47,378 bases of DNA from an uncultured Mycolicibacterium sp. Lineage in GTDB: Bacteria > Actinomycetota > Actinomycetes > Mycobacteriales > Mycobacteriaceae. How positions within the stretch are numbered: position 1 is the first letter of the stretch; each line of letters starts with the position of its first letter. This document shows, in pieces, positions 34,532 through 44,023 of this stretch. Location: contig CAMFLL010000009.1 in the NCBI GenBank assembly GCA_945957405.1, positions 1 through 47,378 of the forward strand. Direction: 5' to 3'. Under the pieces are notes generated by a model. It was not told the origin of the DNA. It searched no databases and worked only from the letters and a program-made list of their open reading frames with translations. Position numbers and translations under genes: made by a program.

Positions 34532-35194
34532 ATGAGCCTCACGTTGGAAGCAAAAGACCTGGGTAAGACCCATGGCGTGGTGCGTGACTACGGCGACTGC
34601 GCCCTACTCGTCGAGTGTGCCGACACCGCCGAGGTGCTGGCCTGGACCGGCGCCCTGCGGCAGGCCGAACTGCCGGGCGTGGTCGACATCGTTCCGGCCT
34701 CCCGCACGGTCCTGGTGAAACTGGCTGCATCGCGGTATCAGATCCCGGCGCGGCAACGGCTGGCCAAACTGCAGATCGGCGCGCAGGACATCGAGCGGGA
34801 ACCCGCAGGCGGTCGTGCCGACATCATCGTCGACGTCGTGTACGACGGCGCCGATCTGGTCGAGGTCGGCCGCCTGACCGGCCTCGACACCGCCGGTGTC
34901 ATCGCCGCACACACCGCAACCATGTGGCGGGTCGGCTTCGGTGGATTCGCCCCGGGCTTCGCCTACCTGATCGGCGGCGACCCGCGACTGCACGTACCGC
35001 GTCGTGACGAGCCCCGCACCAAGGTGCCCGCGGGCGCTGTCGGGCTGGCCGGTGAGTTCAGCGGCGTGTACCCCCGCCAATCCCCCGGCGGCTGGCAGTT
35101 GATCGGGCACACCGATGCCGTGCTGTGGGATATCGACCGCCCCGACCCGGCGTTGCTCACGCCGGGCATGTGGGTTCAGTTCAGGGCCGTGTGA
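34532..35194 (+). CDS. pxpB: 5-oxoprolinase subunit PxpB (KipI family)
   Basis: A 220-residue subunit of the ATP-dependent 5-oxoprolinase that opens pyroglutamate to glutamate. Characteristic motifs are [39 protein letters not shown] and the C-terminal [14 protein letters not shown] (34520-34525) ends exactly seven bases before the ATG, so a leaderless mRNA is likely. pxpC follows with an 11-base gap. The third subunit gene pxpA is not in the window. Confidence 0.92.
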   Translation: MSLTLEAKDLGKTHGVVRDYGDCALLVECADTAEVLAWTGALRQAELPGVVDIVPASRTVLVKLAASRYQIPARQRLAKLQIGAQDIEREPAGGRADIIVDVVYDGADLVEVGRLTGLDTAGVIAAHTATMWRVGFGGFAPGFAYLIGGDPRLHVPRRDEPRTKVPAGAVGLAGEFSGVYPRQSPGGWQLIGHTDAVLWDIDRPDPALLTPGMWVQFRAV

Positions 35195-35205
35195 AGGAGG
35201 ACGCC

Positions 35206-36075
35206 GTGACCACACTGGAAATCCTGCGGACCGGACCGCTGGCACTGCTCGAAGACCTGGGCCGCACCGGACAGGCGCACCTCGGAGTCAGCCGCTCGGG
35301 TGCCGCGGACCGTCGCTCGCACACCCTGGCCAACCGCCTGGTGGCCAACCCCGACGACCGCGCGACCGTGGAGATCATGTTCGGCGGTTTCTCGGCCCGG
35401 GTCCGCGGCGGCAGCGCCGACATCGCGGTGACCGGCGCCGACACCGATCCCGCCGTCAACGGAGTTCCGTTCGGCACCAACAGCATTCACCACGTCCGTG
35501 AGGGCGACGTGATCTCGCTCGGCGCGCCCTACTCGGGCATGCGGAGCTACCTTGCGGTGCGCGGCGGCATCGACGTCCAACCCGTGCTCGGTTCCCGCAG
35601 TTACGACGTGATGTCGGCGCTCGGTCCCCGGCCGCTGCAGGCGGGCGACGTACTACCGGTCGGCGACCATCCCGCGGAGTATCCGGAACTCGACCAGGCC
35701 CCGGTGGCCACCATTGAGGGCCAGATCCTGGATCTGCGGGTGGTGCCGGGGCCGCGCGACGACTGGTTCGAAGACCCCGACGCGCTGGTGCACAACGTCT
35801 GGGTGGCCACCGACCGCAGCGACCGCGTCGGGATGCGCCTGACCGGGACCCCCATGCGATACCGCTGGCCCGACAGACAGCTCCCGTCCGAGGGAGCCAC
35901 CCGCGGTGCCATCCAGGTGCCGCCCAACGGGCTGCCCGTCATCCTGGGCCCCGATCACCCGGTGACCGGCGGTTATCCGGTGGCCGGCGTCATCATCGAG
36001 GCGGACGTCGACAAGGTGGCGCAGATCCGTCCGGGTCAAACCGTCCGGATGCACTGGGCAAGACCGCGGAACTGA
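35206..36075 (+). CDS. pxpC: 5-oxoprolinase subunit PxpC (KipA family)
   Basis: A 289-residue partner of PxpB in the biotin-carboxylase-like AHS2 family. Motifs include [19 protein letters not shown] near the N-terminus, [10 protein letters not shown], and the C-terminal [18 protein letters not shown] at 35206 is preceded by AAGGAGG (35194-35200). It is co-transcribed with pxpB. Length is normal. Confidence 0.92.
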   Translation: MTTLEILRTGPLALLEDLGRTGQAHLGVSRSGAADRRSHTLANRLVANPDDRATVEIMFGGFSARVRGGSADIAVTGADTDPAVNGVPFGTNSIHHVREGDVISLGAPYSGMRSYLAVRGGIDVQPVLGSRSYDVMSALGPRPLQAGDVLPVGDHPAEYPELDQAPVATIEGQILDLRVVPGPRDDWFEDPDALVHNVWVATDRSDRVGMRLTGTPMRYRWPDRQLPSEGATRGAIQVPPNGLPVILGPDHPVTGGYPVAGVIIEADVDKVAQIRPGQTVRMHWARPRN

Positions 36076-36669
<594 letters not shown>

Positions 36670-36778
36670 CCGAATCGACCGGGGCGCCCGACCTCGTCCT
36701 CGACCGCGCCACCCAGGCCGTCGCCGGACCTCGTGACCCGCTGAGGACCGGTAGGGGTTCGCGCGTACGTTGGATCTA

Positions 36779-37573
36779 ATGAGTTCCGATACCTCAGATC
36801 CGTTGGCGGACTTGCAACCCGACCGTCAGTCGTTCGACCGGTTCTATCGCGGCGAGCCGGCGGTCGACGGCGGTCCGCCGCCGGGTCCGATCCCGTGGGA
36901 CGTCAATCAGGCGCAACCCCGGCTGATGGAGCTCGAGGCGCTCGGCGCCATCAAGGGTGAAGTCCTCGACATCGGTTGCGGCCTCGGCGACAACGCCATT
37001 TTCCTTGCGGCACGCGGTTATTCGGTGACCGCACTGGACGGGTCGGTGGCGGCGATCGAACGGGCCCGGCAACGCGCCGCGGACGCCGGCGCCACCGTCA
37101 CCTTCGGCGTCGCCGACGCCACGAACCTCACCGGGTACGACGGCCGATTCGACACCGTGATCGACAGCGCCCTGCTGCACTGCCTCGACGATGCCGGACG
37201 GCGTGCGTACGCCGCGGGCGTGCACCGCAGCACCCGACCGGGGGCGCGCTGGTTTCTGTACTGCTTCTCCGATGCCAATATCAACGGAGTCGTCGCTCCG
37301 AGGGCCGCGATCTCCCCAGACACCATCCGTGACACATTGACCCGCGCCGGGTGGCACATCGATTTCACCGGTCCCACCACCTACCTAGGCAATGCGGCGG
37401 GGTTCGCCTGCGATATCGACGCCATACCCGACGAGTTGCGCGCCGCGATGCCTGCCGAACGCCTGGACCAGATGCGCACGATGGCCGAGCGGATGTCGGT
37501 GATCCTGCCGCTGGTCGAGGGCGGGCGGGTACATCTGCCGTTCACGGTGGTGCACGCCACGCGCGTGGGCTGA
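36779..37573 (+). CDS. Class I SAM-dependent methyltransferase
   Basis: A 264-residue methyltransferase. Motif I is VLDIGCGLGDNAIFLA, motif II SVTALDGS and motif IV IDSALLHCL. The N-terminal FYRGEPAVDGG and PIPWDVNQAQP resemble small thiol/halide methyltransferase-like proteins, but the substrate is unknown. TACGTT (36766-36771) lies eight bases before the ATG. The stop codon TGA at 37571 is the first base triplet of a tandem repeat. The gene occupies the place where narK3 lies in M. tuberculosis. Confidence 0.87.
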   Translation: MSSDTSDPLADLQPDRQSFDRFYRGEPAVDGGPPPGPIPWDVNQAQPRLMELEALGAIKGEVLDIGCGLGDNAIFLAARGYSVTALDGSVAAIERARQRAADAGATVTFGVADATNLTGYDGRFDTVIDSALLHCLDDAGRRAYAAGVHRSTRPGARWFLYCFSDANINGVVAPRAAISPDTIRDTLTRAGWHIDFTGPTTYLGNAAGFACDIDAIPDELRAAMPAERLDQMRTMAERMSVILPLVEGGRVHLPFTVVHATRVG

Positions 37574-37712
37574 GCGACGATGCAGGGCGAGGCACGAGGC
37601 CTGAGGAGGAGCGAAGCAATCCAGACCCAGCTGAGCGACGATGCAGGGCGAGGCACGAGCCCTGAGGAGGAGCAAAGCAATCCAGACCCAGCTGAGCGAC
37701 GCAATCCGGACC
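37571..37712. repeat. MIRU-like 61-bp tandem repeat
   Basis: Copy 1 (37571-37631) and copy 2 (37632-37692) are 61 bases each with two differences. A third copy is deleted internally: 37693-37701 matches the first nine bases and 37702-37712 the later part around CAATCCAGACC. The unit starts with the methyltransferase stop TGA and contains GAGGAGGAG. Intergenic tandem repeats that overlap the stop of the upstream gene are typical of mycobacterial interspersed repetitive units. No other copy was seen in the window. Confidence 0.75.
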
Positions 37713-37812
37713 GGCATACCTCACAGCGGACCCGTGCAGCGGGTGAGCGCATGGTTACCGGGGGGTGACGGTGCGGTGTTCGCGGGCAACAATGGGTTCC
37801 TACCGTGAAGGC

Positions 37813-39033
37813 ATGACAGTCGCCATCAGCGACGAGACATCGGCGACATCATCGGGTAACGCGGGGGAAACATGCACTGCATACACAGGTGCCATGAGTG
37901 AGCCTGAGTGGGCACCGCTCACCGGATATCGGGTGGCGGTGACATCCGCGCGCCGCTCCGAGGAGTTGTGCGCACTGTTGCGACGCCGCGGGGCGACGGT
38001 CTGCGCTGCGGCTGCCATCGAGATGGTCCCGCTGCCCGACGACGAAGAACTGCACCGTCAGACGGAGTCGTTGATCGCGCAACCACCCGACATCGTCGTC
38101 GCCACAACGGGCATCGGCTTCCGGGGGTGGATGGCCGCCGCCGACGGCTGGGGCGTCGCCGCTGAGCTCACCGCGGCACTGCAGAAGGCCCGCGTGGTCT
38201 CCCGCGGACCGAAGGCCACCGGCGCGCTGCGTGCCGCCGCGCTGCCCGAAGAATGGTCACCGGACTCCGAATCGTCCCGCGAAGTGCTCCACTACCTGCA
38301 GGAGTCCGGGATCGACGGCCTGCGGCTCGCAGTCCAGTTGCACGGTGCAACCGACGAGTGGGACCCGTTTCCCGAGTTCGTCGACGAACTGCGCCGCGCC
38401 GGTGCACAGGTGGTGCCCATCAGGGTCTACCGCTGGCGGCCCACGCCACGCGGCGGCCCGTTCGACGCTCTGGTGAGCGGGATCGCCGAGCACCAGTTCG
38501 ACGCCGTCAGCTTCACCTCGGCCCCTGCCGTTGCGGCGACACTGTTGCGCGCCCGGGATCTCGGCGTGGAAGCCGACGTCATCGACGCGTTGCGTGGCAA
38601 CACGCACGCGATGTGCGTCGGGCCGGTCACCGCACGCCCCCTGGTGCGCCTCGGTGTGCCGACCTCAGCCCCGGAGCGCATGCGATTGGGTGCGCTGGCG
38701 CGGCACATCACCGATGAGCTTCCACTGCTGCGCTCGCAGATCATCCTGGCCGCCGGGCACCAGGTCGAGATCCGCGGTAATTGCGTCATGGTCGACGGAG
38801 TGGTGAAAACCGTGTCACCGACGGGCATGGCCACCATGCGTGCGCTGGCCCAGCAGCCCGGCACCGTGGTGTCGCGCCAGGCTCTGCTGTCGGTACTGCC
38901 TGGAGCAGGCACCGACACCCACGCCGTCGAGACGGCCGTACTTCGGCTGCGAACAGCATTGGGCGACAAGAACATCGTCGCTACCGTGGTCAAGCGGGGT
39001 TACCGCCTCGCCATCGATGACGGTGCCGTATGA
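37813..39033 (+). CDS. nnaR: NnaR-type nitrite-assimilation regulator (HemD-winged helix fusion)
   Basis: A 406-residue fusion. A uroporphyrinogen-III-synthase-like domain spans about residues 30-300 (GYRVAVTSARRSEELCALLRRRG at its start). An OmpR/PhoB-type winged helix follows at about 315-400, ending VVKRGYRLAID. This is the architecture of NnaR, which activates nitrate/nitrite assimilation genes together with GlnR in actinobacteria. The start at 37813 fits TACCGT (37801-37806) for a leaderless mRNA. An ATG at 37894 would give about 379 residues, close to Rv0260c, so the first 27 residues are uncertain. The stop overlaps the chelatase start (ATGA). Confidence 0.9.
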   Translation: MTVAISDETSATSSGNAGETCTAYTGAMSEPEWAPLTGYRVAVTSARRSEELCALLRRRGATVCAAAAIEMVPLPDDEELHRQTESLIAQPPDIVVATTGIGFRGWMAAADGWGVAAELTAALQKARVVSRGPKATGALRAAALPEEWSPDSESSREVLHYLQESGIDGLRLAVQLHGATDEWDPFPEFVDELRRAGAQVVPIRVYRWRPTPRGGPFDALVSGIAEHQFDAVSFTSAPAVAATLLRARDLGVEADVIDALRGNTHAMCVGPVTARPLVRLGVPTSAPERMRLGALARHITDELPLLRSQIILAAGHQVEIRGNCVMVDGVVKTVSPTGMATMRALAQQPGTVVSRQALLSVLPGAGTDTHAVETAVLRLRTALGDKNIVATVVKRGYRLAIDDGAV

Positions 39034-39713
39034 GCCTGCTACTGGTCGCCCATGGCACACGCAAACCCGGCGGCGTGACGATGATCGAGGATCTGGCCCA
39101 GCGGGTCGGTCGCACGCTCGATCGACGTGTGCGGGTGGCGTTCGTGGATGTGCTGGGCCCCACCCCGGCCGATGTCCTGCGCACCATGCCGCACCTGCCG
39201 GTGGTTCTCATGCCGGCCTTTCTGTCCAGCGGATACCACGTGCGCCACGACATTCCCGCGCACGTCGCGGCCAGTGGCCACCCCGGTGTGACGGTCACGC
39301 CTGCGTTGGGTCTGTGCCCGCAGATGGTGCGGGTGGTGACCGACCGGCTGATCGAATCGGGCTGGCGGACAGAAGATTCCGTGATACTCGCGGCGGCCGG
39401 AACTTCGGATCTCGGCGCCCAGCGCGACCTCCGCGTGACAGCCACGCTGCTGTCCGCGGCGATCGGCAGCCGAGTCGAACTGGCCTATGCGGCCACCGGC
39501 GAACCGCGGGTGGCCGACGCTGTCGCACACCTGCGTGAGGACGGCGCCCGCCGCGTGGTGGTGGCGTCCTATCTTCTGGCTGAGGGGTTGTTCCAGGACC
39601 GGCTTCGGGCTTCGGGCGCCGACATCGTCACCCAGCCACTCGGTCTGCACCCAGGCACCGTGCGGCTGATCGCATCGCGGTTCCGCCGGGCCAGGCCACC
39701 GATGGTCGCCTGA
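39030..39713 (+). CDS. Sirohydrochlorin ferrochelatase (CbiX/SirB type)
   Basis: A 227-residue chelatase with two similar halves. The N-terminal LLVAHGTRKPGG has the catalytic His, and LSSGYHVRHDIP supplies the second metal-binding His. It inserts iron into sirohydrochlorin to make siroheme, the cofactor of NirB. It is translationally coupled to nnaR through a four-base overlap. Its stop abuts the nirD stop: the palindrome TGATCA at 39711-39716 supplies both. Confidence 0.9.
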   Translation: MSLLLVAHGTRKPGGVTMIEDLAQRVGRTLDRRVRVAFVDVLGPTPADVLRTMPHLPVVLMPAFLSSGYHVRHDIPAHVAASGHPGVTVTPALGLCPQMVRVVTDRLIESGWRTEDSVILAAAGTSDLGAQRDLRVTATLLSAAIGSRVELAYAATGEPRVADAVAHLREDGARRVVVASYLLAEGLFQDRLRASGADIVTQPLGLHPGTVRLIASRFRRARPPMVA

Positions 39714-40061
39714 TCAGCGGCCGATCTCCACGTACCCGTCGGCGGTGTGACGCACCGCGTACACCGGCAGTGATATCGACGGATCATCAAGGCACACACC
39801 ATCATCGAGTGCGAACGCCTGTTTCTTGATCGGTGACTGGACCGTGGGCCGCCCGGCACGGTCGCCGGCGATCCCCCGCGACATGACCGCAGCCCCCGAG
39901 AACGGGTCGACATTTCCCACCGCGTAGAGGGTGCCGTCGTCGAGCCGGAACAGTGCCGCCTGGGATCCGTCGTCGAGCAGGACGCCGACGCCCCGGCCTT
40001 CGAGCAGGCGGTCGTATGCACATGCCGTCGTCCAGATCTGGACGTCATTGACCAACGTCAC
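39714..40061 (-). CDS. nirD: Nitrite reductase small subunit
   Basis: A 115-residue Rieske-fold protein of the NirD family. The region that would carry Rieske ligands reads NVDPFSGAAVMSRGI and SPIKKQAFALDDGVCLDD, so cluster cysteines and histidines are absent, as is normal for NirD. It supports the large subunit in reducing nitrite to ammonia. GTG start at 40061 overlaps the nirB stop (GTGA), so it is coupled to nirB. Confidence 0.94.
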   Translation of the reverse strand: MTLVNDVQIWTTACAYDRLLEGRGVGVLLDDGSQAALFRLDDGTLYAVGNVDPFSGAAVMSRGIAGDRAGRPTVQSPIKKQAFALDDGVCLDDPSISLPVYAVRHTADGYVEIGR

Positions 40062-42601
40062 GCTTGTTCCTTCCGGTAGGTCGGTAGCCCGATCGGCACC
40101 TTGCGCCCGGAGCGCTCGGTGAATTGCACTGTGGAATCGGCGGTTTCAGGTGCATTCACGAAGGAGACGAAACGCGACAGCTTGTCGGGATCGTCGAGGA
40201 CGCCCTTCCACTCACACGCATAACCCTGCACGTGACGCGCCACGGCGGCCTCGAACTCGTCGGCCAGACCGAGCGAATCCTCGCAGACCACCTCCCGCAG
40301 ATGCGCGAGGCTCTCCTGGCTCGTCGGTCGGAGACCTTCGATCCACGGCGCGGTGCGCTGCAGGCGATCGGCGGTGCGGATGTAGAACATCAGGAACCGG
40401 TCGATGTAGCGGACCAGTGTCGCGGTGTCGAGATCGCCGGCCAACAGCTCGGCGTGCCGCGGCGTCATGCCGCCGTTGCCACCGACGTAGAGATTCCATC
40501 CGGTTTCTGTGGCGATGACGCCGACATCCTTACCGCGGGCCTCGGCGCACTCGCGGGCGCAGCCGGAAACCCCCATCTTGATCTTGTGCGGTGCCCGCAG
40601 GCCGCGGTATCGCAGTTCGAGGTCGATGGCCAACTGCACCGAATCCTGCTGTCCGTAGCGGCACCAGTCGCTGCCGACGCAGCTCTTCACCGTGCGCAGC
40701 GCCTTACCGTAGGCGTGCCCGGACTCCATGCCGCCGTCGACCAGTCGCCTCCAGATCTGCGGCAGTTCGTCGACCCTGGCGCCGAACATGTCGATGCGCT
40801 GGCCACCGGTGATCTTGGTGTAGAGCCCGAACTCCTTGGCGATTTCGCCGATCAGGATCAACTGGTCCGGGGTGATGTCCCCACCGGGGACCCGCGGCAC
40901 CACCGAATAGCTGCCGTTGCGTTGGATGTTGGCCAGGAAATGGTCATTGGAATCCTGAAGGGACGCCTGCTCACCGTCGAGGATGTGATCGGAGCTGGTC
41001 GAGGCCAGAATCGACGCGACCACCGGCTTGCAGATGTCGCAGCCCGTGCCGGAGCCGAACCGCGTGATGAGCCCGGAGAACGTGCGAACACCGGTGGCGG
41101 TGACGATTTCGAAGAGCTCCGCACGCGACTGGCCGAAGTGTTCACACAGCGCCTTGGACTGCTCGACACCCTGGGCCTCGAGCAGCTGCTTGAGCAGCGG
41201 CACACACGACCCGCACGACGTCCCCGCCGCGGTGCACGCCTTCAACGCGGGCACGTCGGCGCAGCCGCTGCAGATGGCGGCCTTCAGGTCCGCCTTGGTG
41301 ACGTTGTTGCACGAGCAGAGCTGCGCCTCGTCGGGCAGAGCGCCCACCCCGAGGGCTCCCGCGCCGGAGTCCGGGCCGGCGGGCGCAATGAGCGCCAGCG
41401 GGTCACCGGGCAGCTGACTGCCGACCATGGGACGCAAGACCCCGTAGGCCGACGCGTCACCGACCAGCACACCGCCCAGCAGGGTCTTCGCGTCATCAGA
41501 CAGCACCAGTTTGGCGTAGGTCTGTTTGACCGGATCGTTGACCACGACTTCCAGGCAGTCGGGTGTGGCACCCACGGCGTCTCCGAAACTCGCCACGTCG
41601 ACACCGAGCAGCTTGAGCTTGGTCGACAGGTCGGCGCCGGGGAATTCCGCCGCGCCGCCCACCAGGCGGTCCGCGACCACTTCCGCCGTGGTGTAACCGG
41701 GGGCCACCAGGCCGTAACAGCGGCCGTCGACCGCCGCCACCTCACCGATTGCGAAGATGCTGGAATCTCCTGTCGCGCAGGATGAATCGGTGAGTACCCC
41801 ACCGCGTTCGGCGATATCGAGTCCGGCGGCTCTGGCCAGTTCGTCCCGCGGGCGCACACCAGCGGCGAACACCAGCACCCCGGCGTCGATGGTGCCGCCG
41901 TCGGACAGCGTCACCCGCAGGACACCGTCGTCGGTCCGCGTGATCGACGAAGTGCCCACGGACACATGCACATCGATGTCGAGCGCCGTGATCATCCGCT
42001 GTAGCAGCGCGCCTCCGGCGTCGTCGATCTGCTGGGCCATGAGCCGCGGCGCCATCTCGACGATGTGGGCGCGCATACCGAAGCCCCGCAGCGCATTGGC
42101 GGCCTCCAGCCCCAGCAGACCACCGCCGATCACCACAGCCTGGTCCGTGTGCCCGGCAGCCAGGGCAGCCGTCACGTCGGTGCGGATTTCGTCGAGATCG
42201 TCGAGGGTGCGGTACACATGGCAGCCCGGCAGGTCGTGCCCTGGGACCGGCGGCACGAACGCGTACGACCCCGTCGCCAGCACCAATGCGTCGTAAGGGA
42301 TGCTGTCGCCGGTGGCGGTCAGCACCGTCTTGGTGGCACGGTCGATGGTTTCGACCCGGGCCCCGAGGACCAGACGTACCTGAGTGTCTCCGGGATAGCG
42401 GTTCCCGGGCAGTGCCAACCGGTGGCGGTCCCAGTGCTCGGTATAGGACGTCAGTCCGACACGGTCGTAGGCGGCGTCCGTCTCCTCGGCGAACACGGTG
42501 ATGCGCCAACCGCCGTCGGTGTCGCGGGCGCGCAGCGCCTCGACGAAGCGGTGTCCGACCATGCCGTGGCCGACCACGACGACATCCTTGAGACCTGACA
42601 T
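40058..42601 (-). CDS. nirB: Assimilatory nitrite reductase large subunit, NAD(P)H
   Basis: An 847-residue enzyme that reduces nitrite to ammonia. The N-terminal FAD fold is VVVVGHGMVGHRF and the NAD fold VVIGGGLLGLEAANAL. A BFD-type [2Fe-2S] domain has CSCNNVTKADL near residue 427 and CTAAGTSCGSC near 455. The C-terminal half has the siroheme/[4Fe-4S] cysteines in CVGSDWC (near 640) and CARECA (near 679). All redox motifs are complete. A -10 box TAGTCT ends seven bases before the ATG, so the mRNA is probably leaderless. Regulation by NnaR and GlnR is expected; I did not identify their boxes securely. Confidence 0.96.
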   Translation of the reverse strand: MSGLKDVVVVGHGMVGHRFVEALRARDTDGGWRITVFAEETDAAYDRVGLTSYTEHWDRHRLALPGNRYPGDTQVRLVLGARVETIDRATKTVLTATGDSIPYDALVLATGSYAFVPPVPGHDLPGCHVYRTLDDLDEIRTDVTAALAAGHTDQAVVIGGGLLGLEAANALRGFGMRAHIVEMAPRLMAQQIDDAGGALLQRMITALDIDVHVSVGTSSITRTDDGVLRVTLSDGGTIDAGVLVFAAGVRPRDELARAAGLDIAERGGVLTDSSCATGDSSIFAIGEVAAVDGRCYGLVAPGYTTAEVVADRLVGGAAEFPGADLSTKLKLLGVDVASFGDAVGATPDCLEVVVNDPVKQTYAKLVLSDDAKTLLGGVLVGDASAYGVLRPMVGSQLPGDPLALIAPAGPDSGAGALGVGALPDEAQLCSCNNVTKADLKAAICSGCADVPALKACTAAGTSCGSCVPLLKQLLEAQGVEQSKALCEHFGQSRAELFEIVTATGVRTFSGLITRFGSGTGCDICKPVVASILASTSSDHILDGEQASLQDSNDHFLANIQRNGSYSVVPRVPGGDITPDQLILIGEIAKEFGLYTKITGGQRIDMFGARVDELPQIWRRLVDGGMESGHAYGKALRTVKSCVGSDWCRYGQQDSVQLAIDLELRYRGLRAPHKIKMGVSGCARECAEARGKDVGVIATETGWNLYVGGNGGMTPRHAELLAGDLDTATLVRYIDRFLMFYIRTADRLQRTAPWIEGLRPTSQESLAHLREVVCEDSLGLADEFEAAVARHVQGYACEWKGVLDDPDKLSRFVSFVNAPETADSTVQFTERSGRKVPIGLPTYRKEQA

Positions 42602-42607
42602 GCGGCG

Positions 42608-42613
42608 AGACTA
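42608..42613 (-). promoter_or_regulatory. -10 box of nirB
   Basis: Read on the minus strand, TAGTCT is followed by six bases and then the nirB ATG. This places the likely transcription start on the A of the ATG, with no 5' leader. The 104-base gap to 42706 otherwise shows no gene. Confidence 0.55.
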
Positions 42614-42705
42614 AGAAGCCGATATTGCCGCGATGTCGTCCCCGTGTGAACCGACCATCACGGTGTGCTCACCGGCGAAGCGGAACCGATGTGAGCCGAG
42701 TGCTC

Positions 42706-43104
42706 TCAGAACGCCCCGGCATTCGGAGGTGACGTCGTCACATACGGATTGAAGATCGTCGTCGGCGCAGCCGTGGTCGTTTCGGGTTCCGGCCGGACCG
42801 GCGCGCTCGGTACCGCGGACACGATGGTCGGCGTCGTCGTGACGGCACCGGTGATCGGTGCGGGCGCCGGATACGACGTCGACGGCGGGGTGTTGAGCAC
42901 GGTCGGGCGCGGCGCCGAGGTGGCCGTGACCGGCACGGTCACCGTGCCCTGCGTCGGGCGGGTGGCATCGCGTGCGGTGTACACCACGGCGATCACCAGC
43001 ACGACGATGACCGCCACCGCGGCCACCCCGGCCACCGCGATCCAGCGCCTGCGGAGCGGCCCCGCTTCGAGCTCAGCACGGACGGTGTCGTCGCCGATCA
43101 GCAC
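42706..43104 (-). CDS. Membrane-anchored Pro/Thr-rich protein
   Basis: A 132-residue protein. A short basic cytosolic N-terminus (residues 1-20) precedes one membrane helix (about 21-43: WIAVAGVAAVAVIVVLVIAV). The remaining 90 residues are extracytoplasmic and rich in Thr, Pro, Ala and Val (for example TVTVPVTATSAP). No enzymatic motif is seen. The start is GTG at 43104. It lies between nirB and a PEP-mutase-like gene with the same orientation. Function unknown; a cell-wall spacer is possible. Confidence 0.7.
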   Translation of the reverse strand: MLIGDDTVRAELEAGPLRRRWIAVAGVAAVAVIVVLVIAVVYTARDATRPTQGTVTVPVTATSAPRPTVLNTPPSTSYPAPAPITGAVTTTPTIVSAVPSAPVRPEPETTTAAPTTIFNPYVTTSPPNAGAF

Positions 43105-43152
43105 GTGGCGGCATGCTAGGGCCGCCGGCTGAACAATCCGGAAACTCGGTGT

Positions 43153-43914
43153 TCAGTCGCGCCAGCGGGCCAGGATCTCGTTGGCCCGTGCCGACAGAGC
43201 GCGCTGTAGGAATGGACCGAAGCTGATCCGGCCCACACCGAGCGGGCCGAACGACGCCGGGTCGTCCTGTTCGGGTATCGCGATCGCATTGACCGGCAGC
43301 GGCAGTTCCGACGTCAACCGGCGCATGGTGTCGGCGTCGTGCCTGCCCACCGGATACAGGCAGTCGGCGCCGGCCTCGGCCGCCTCGGTGAGCCGCGCGA
43401 TCGCGCGGTCGACGCGGTCGCTGTCATCACCGTCCTGACGCATAAACAGGTCCGTGCGCGCGTTGACGACCACGTGCACGCCGGCGTCGTCGGCGGCGGT
43501 ACGGAGGGCGCCCACCAACGCCGCGTGTTCGCTCGACCCGCGCAGCCGCTTGCCCTCGCCGTGCACGGTGTCCTCGATGTTGAGTCCCACCGCGCCGGCC
43601 CGCAGCAGCCCACCGATCAGCTCGTCGGCGGGCAATCCGTAACCCGACTCGATGTCGACCGAGACCGGCACGTCGACCTTGGCGGTGATCTGCGCGACGC
43701 GGGTCACCAGGTCCTCGAACGACATGCCTTCACCGTCCGGCTTGCCGATGGAATCGGCGACGGGATGACTGCCGACGGTCAGCGCAGCAAACCCGGCATC
43801 GACGGCCAACGCCGCCGACCAAGCATCCCAGACCGTCGGCAGAAACACCGGGTCACCGGGTTTGTGCAGGGCCAATAATGCGTTCGCCTTCTGGGCAAGT
43901 GCGCTGTCGCTCAC
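43153..43914 (-). CDS. PEP mutase/isocitrate lyase superfamily protein
   Basis: A 253-residue barrel protein. Typical motifs are LPTVWDAWSAALAVDAGF, metal-binding DIESGYG and VGLNIEDTVHG. The KKCGH loop of true isocitrate lyase is absent. Members cleave or rearrange 2-oxo-acid-like substrates such as methylisocitrate, oxaloacetate or phosphonopyruvate; which applies here is not clear. GTG at 43914 is chosen because AGGAG stands five bases upstream of TTCA-GTG; a GTG at 43950 is in frame but would overlap a palindrome. It is divergent from the sdh1 operon. Confidence 0.85.
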   Translation of the reverse strand: MSDSALAQKANALLALHKPGDPVFLPTVWDAWSAALAVDAGFAALTVGSHPVADSIGKPDGEGMSFEDLVTRVAQITAKVDVPVSVDIESGYGLPADELIGGLLRAGAVGLNIEDTVHGEGKRLRGSSEHAALVGALRTAADDAGVHVVVNARTDLFMRQDGDDSDRVDRAIARLTEAAEAGADCLYPVGRHDADTMRRLTSELPLPVNAIAIPEQDDPASFGPLGVGRISFGPFLQRALSARANEILARWRD

Positions 43915-43934
43915 TGAATCTCCTGGCAGACTGA

Positions 43935-43952
43935 ACGTGACGCGAGTCACGT
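43935..43952. promoter_or_regulatory. Crp-type palindrome upstream of sdh1 operon
   Basis: ACGTGAC-GCGA-GTCACGT is a perfect 7-bp dyad containing GTGA-N6-TCAC, the core of Crp-family sites. It lies between the divergent PEP-mutase-like gene and the sdh operon, about 80 bases upstream of the latter's first start. A further near-palindrome GTGATTCAC lies near 43990. Mycobacterial Crp control of sdh1 is a reasonable inference. Confidence 0.6.
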
Positions 43953-44023
43953 CGTGATCGTGAAATCGCTAGCATCGGGTGTCGTAATGTGATTCACGAC
44001 ACCCTTCAGCCCAAGGAGGTCAA

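Noticed and set aside
37580..37768. Small plus-strand gene within the tandem repeat
   Set aside because: The open frame arises from the 61-bp repeat itself and is not supported by composition or family match. The repeat's opposite strand is equally open.
40124..41785. 553-codon plus-strand frame opposite nirB
   Set aside because: nirB carries full cofactor motifs on the other strand. The antisense product has no domain.
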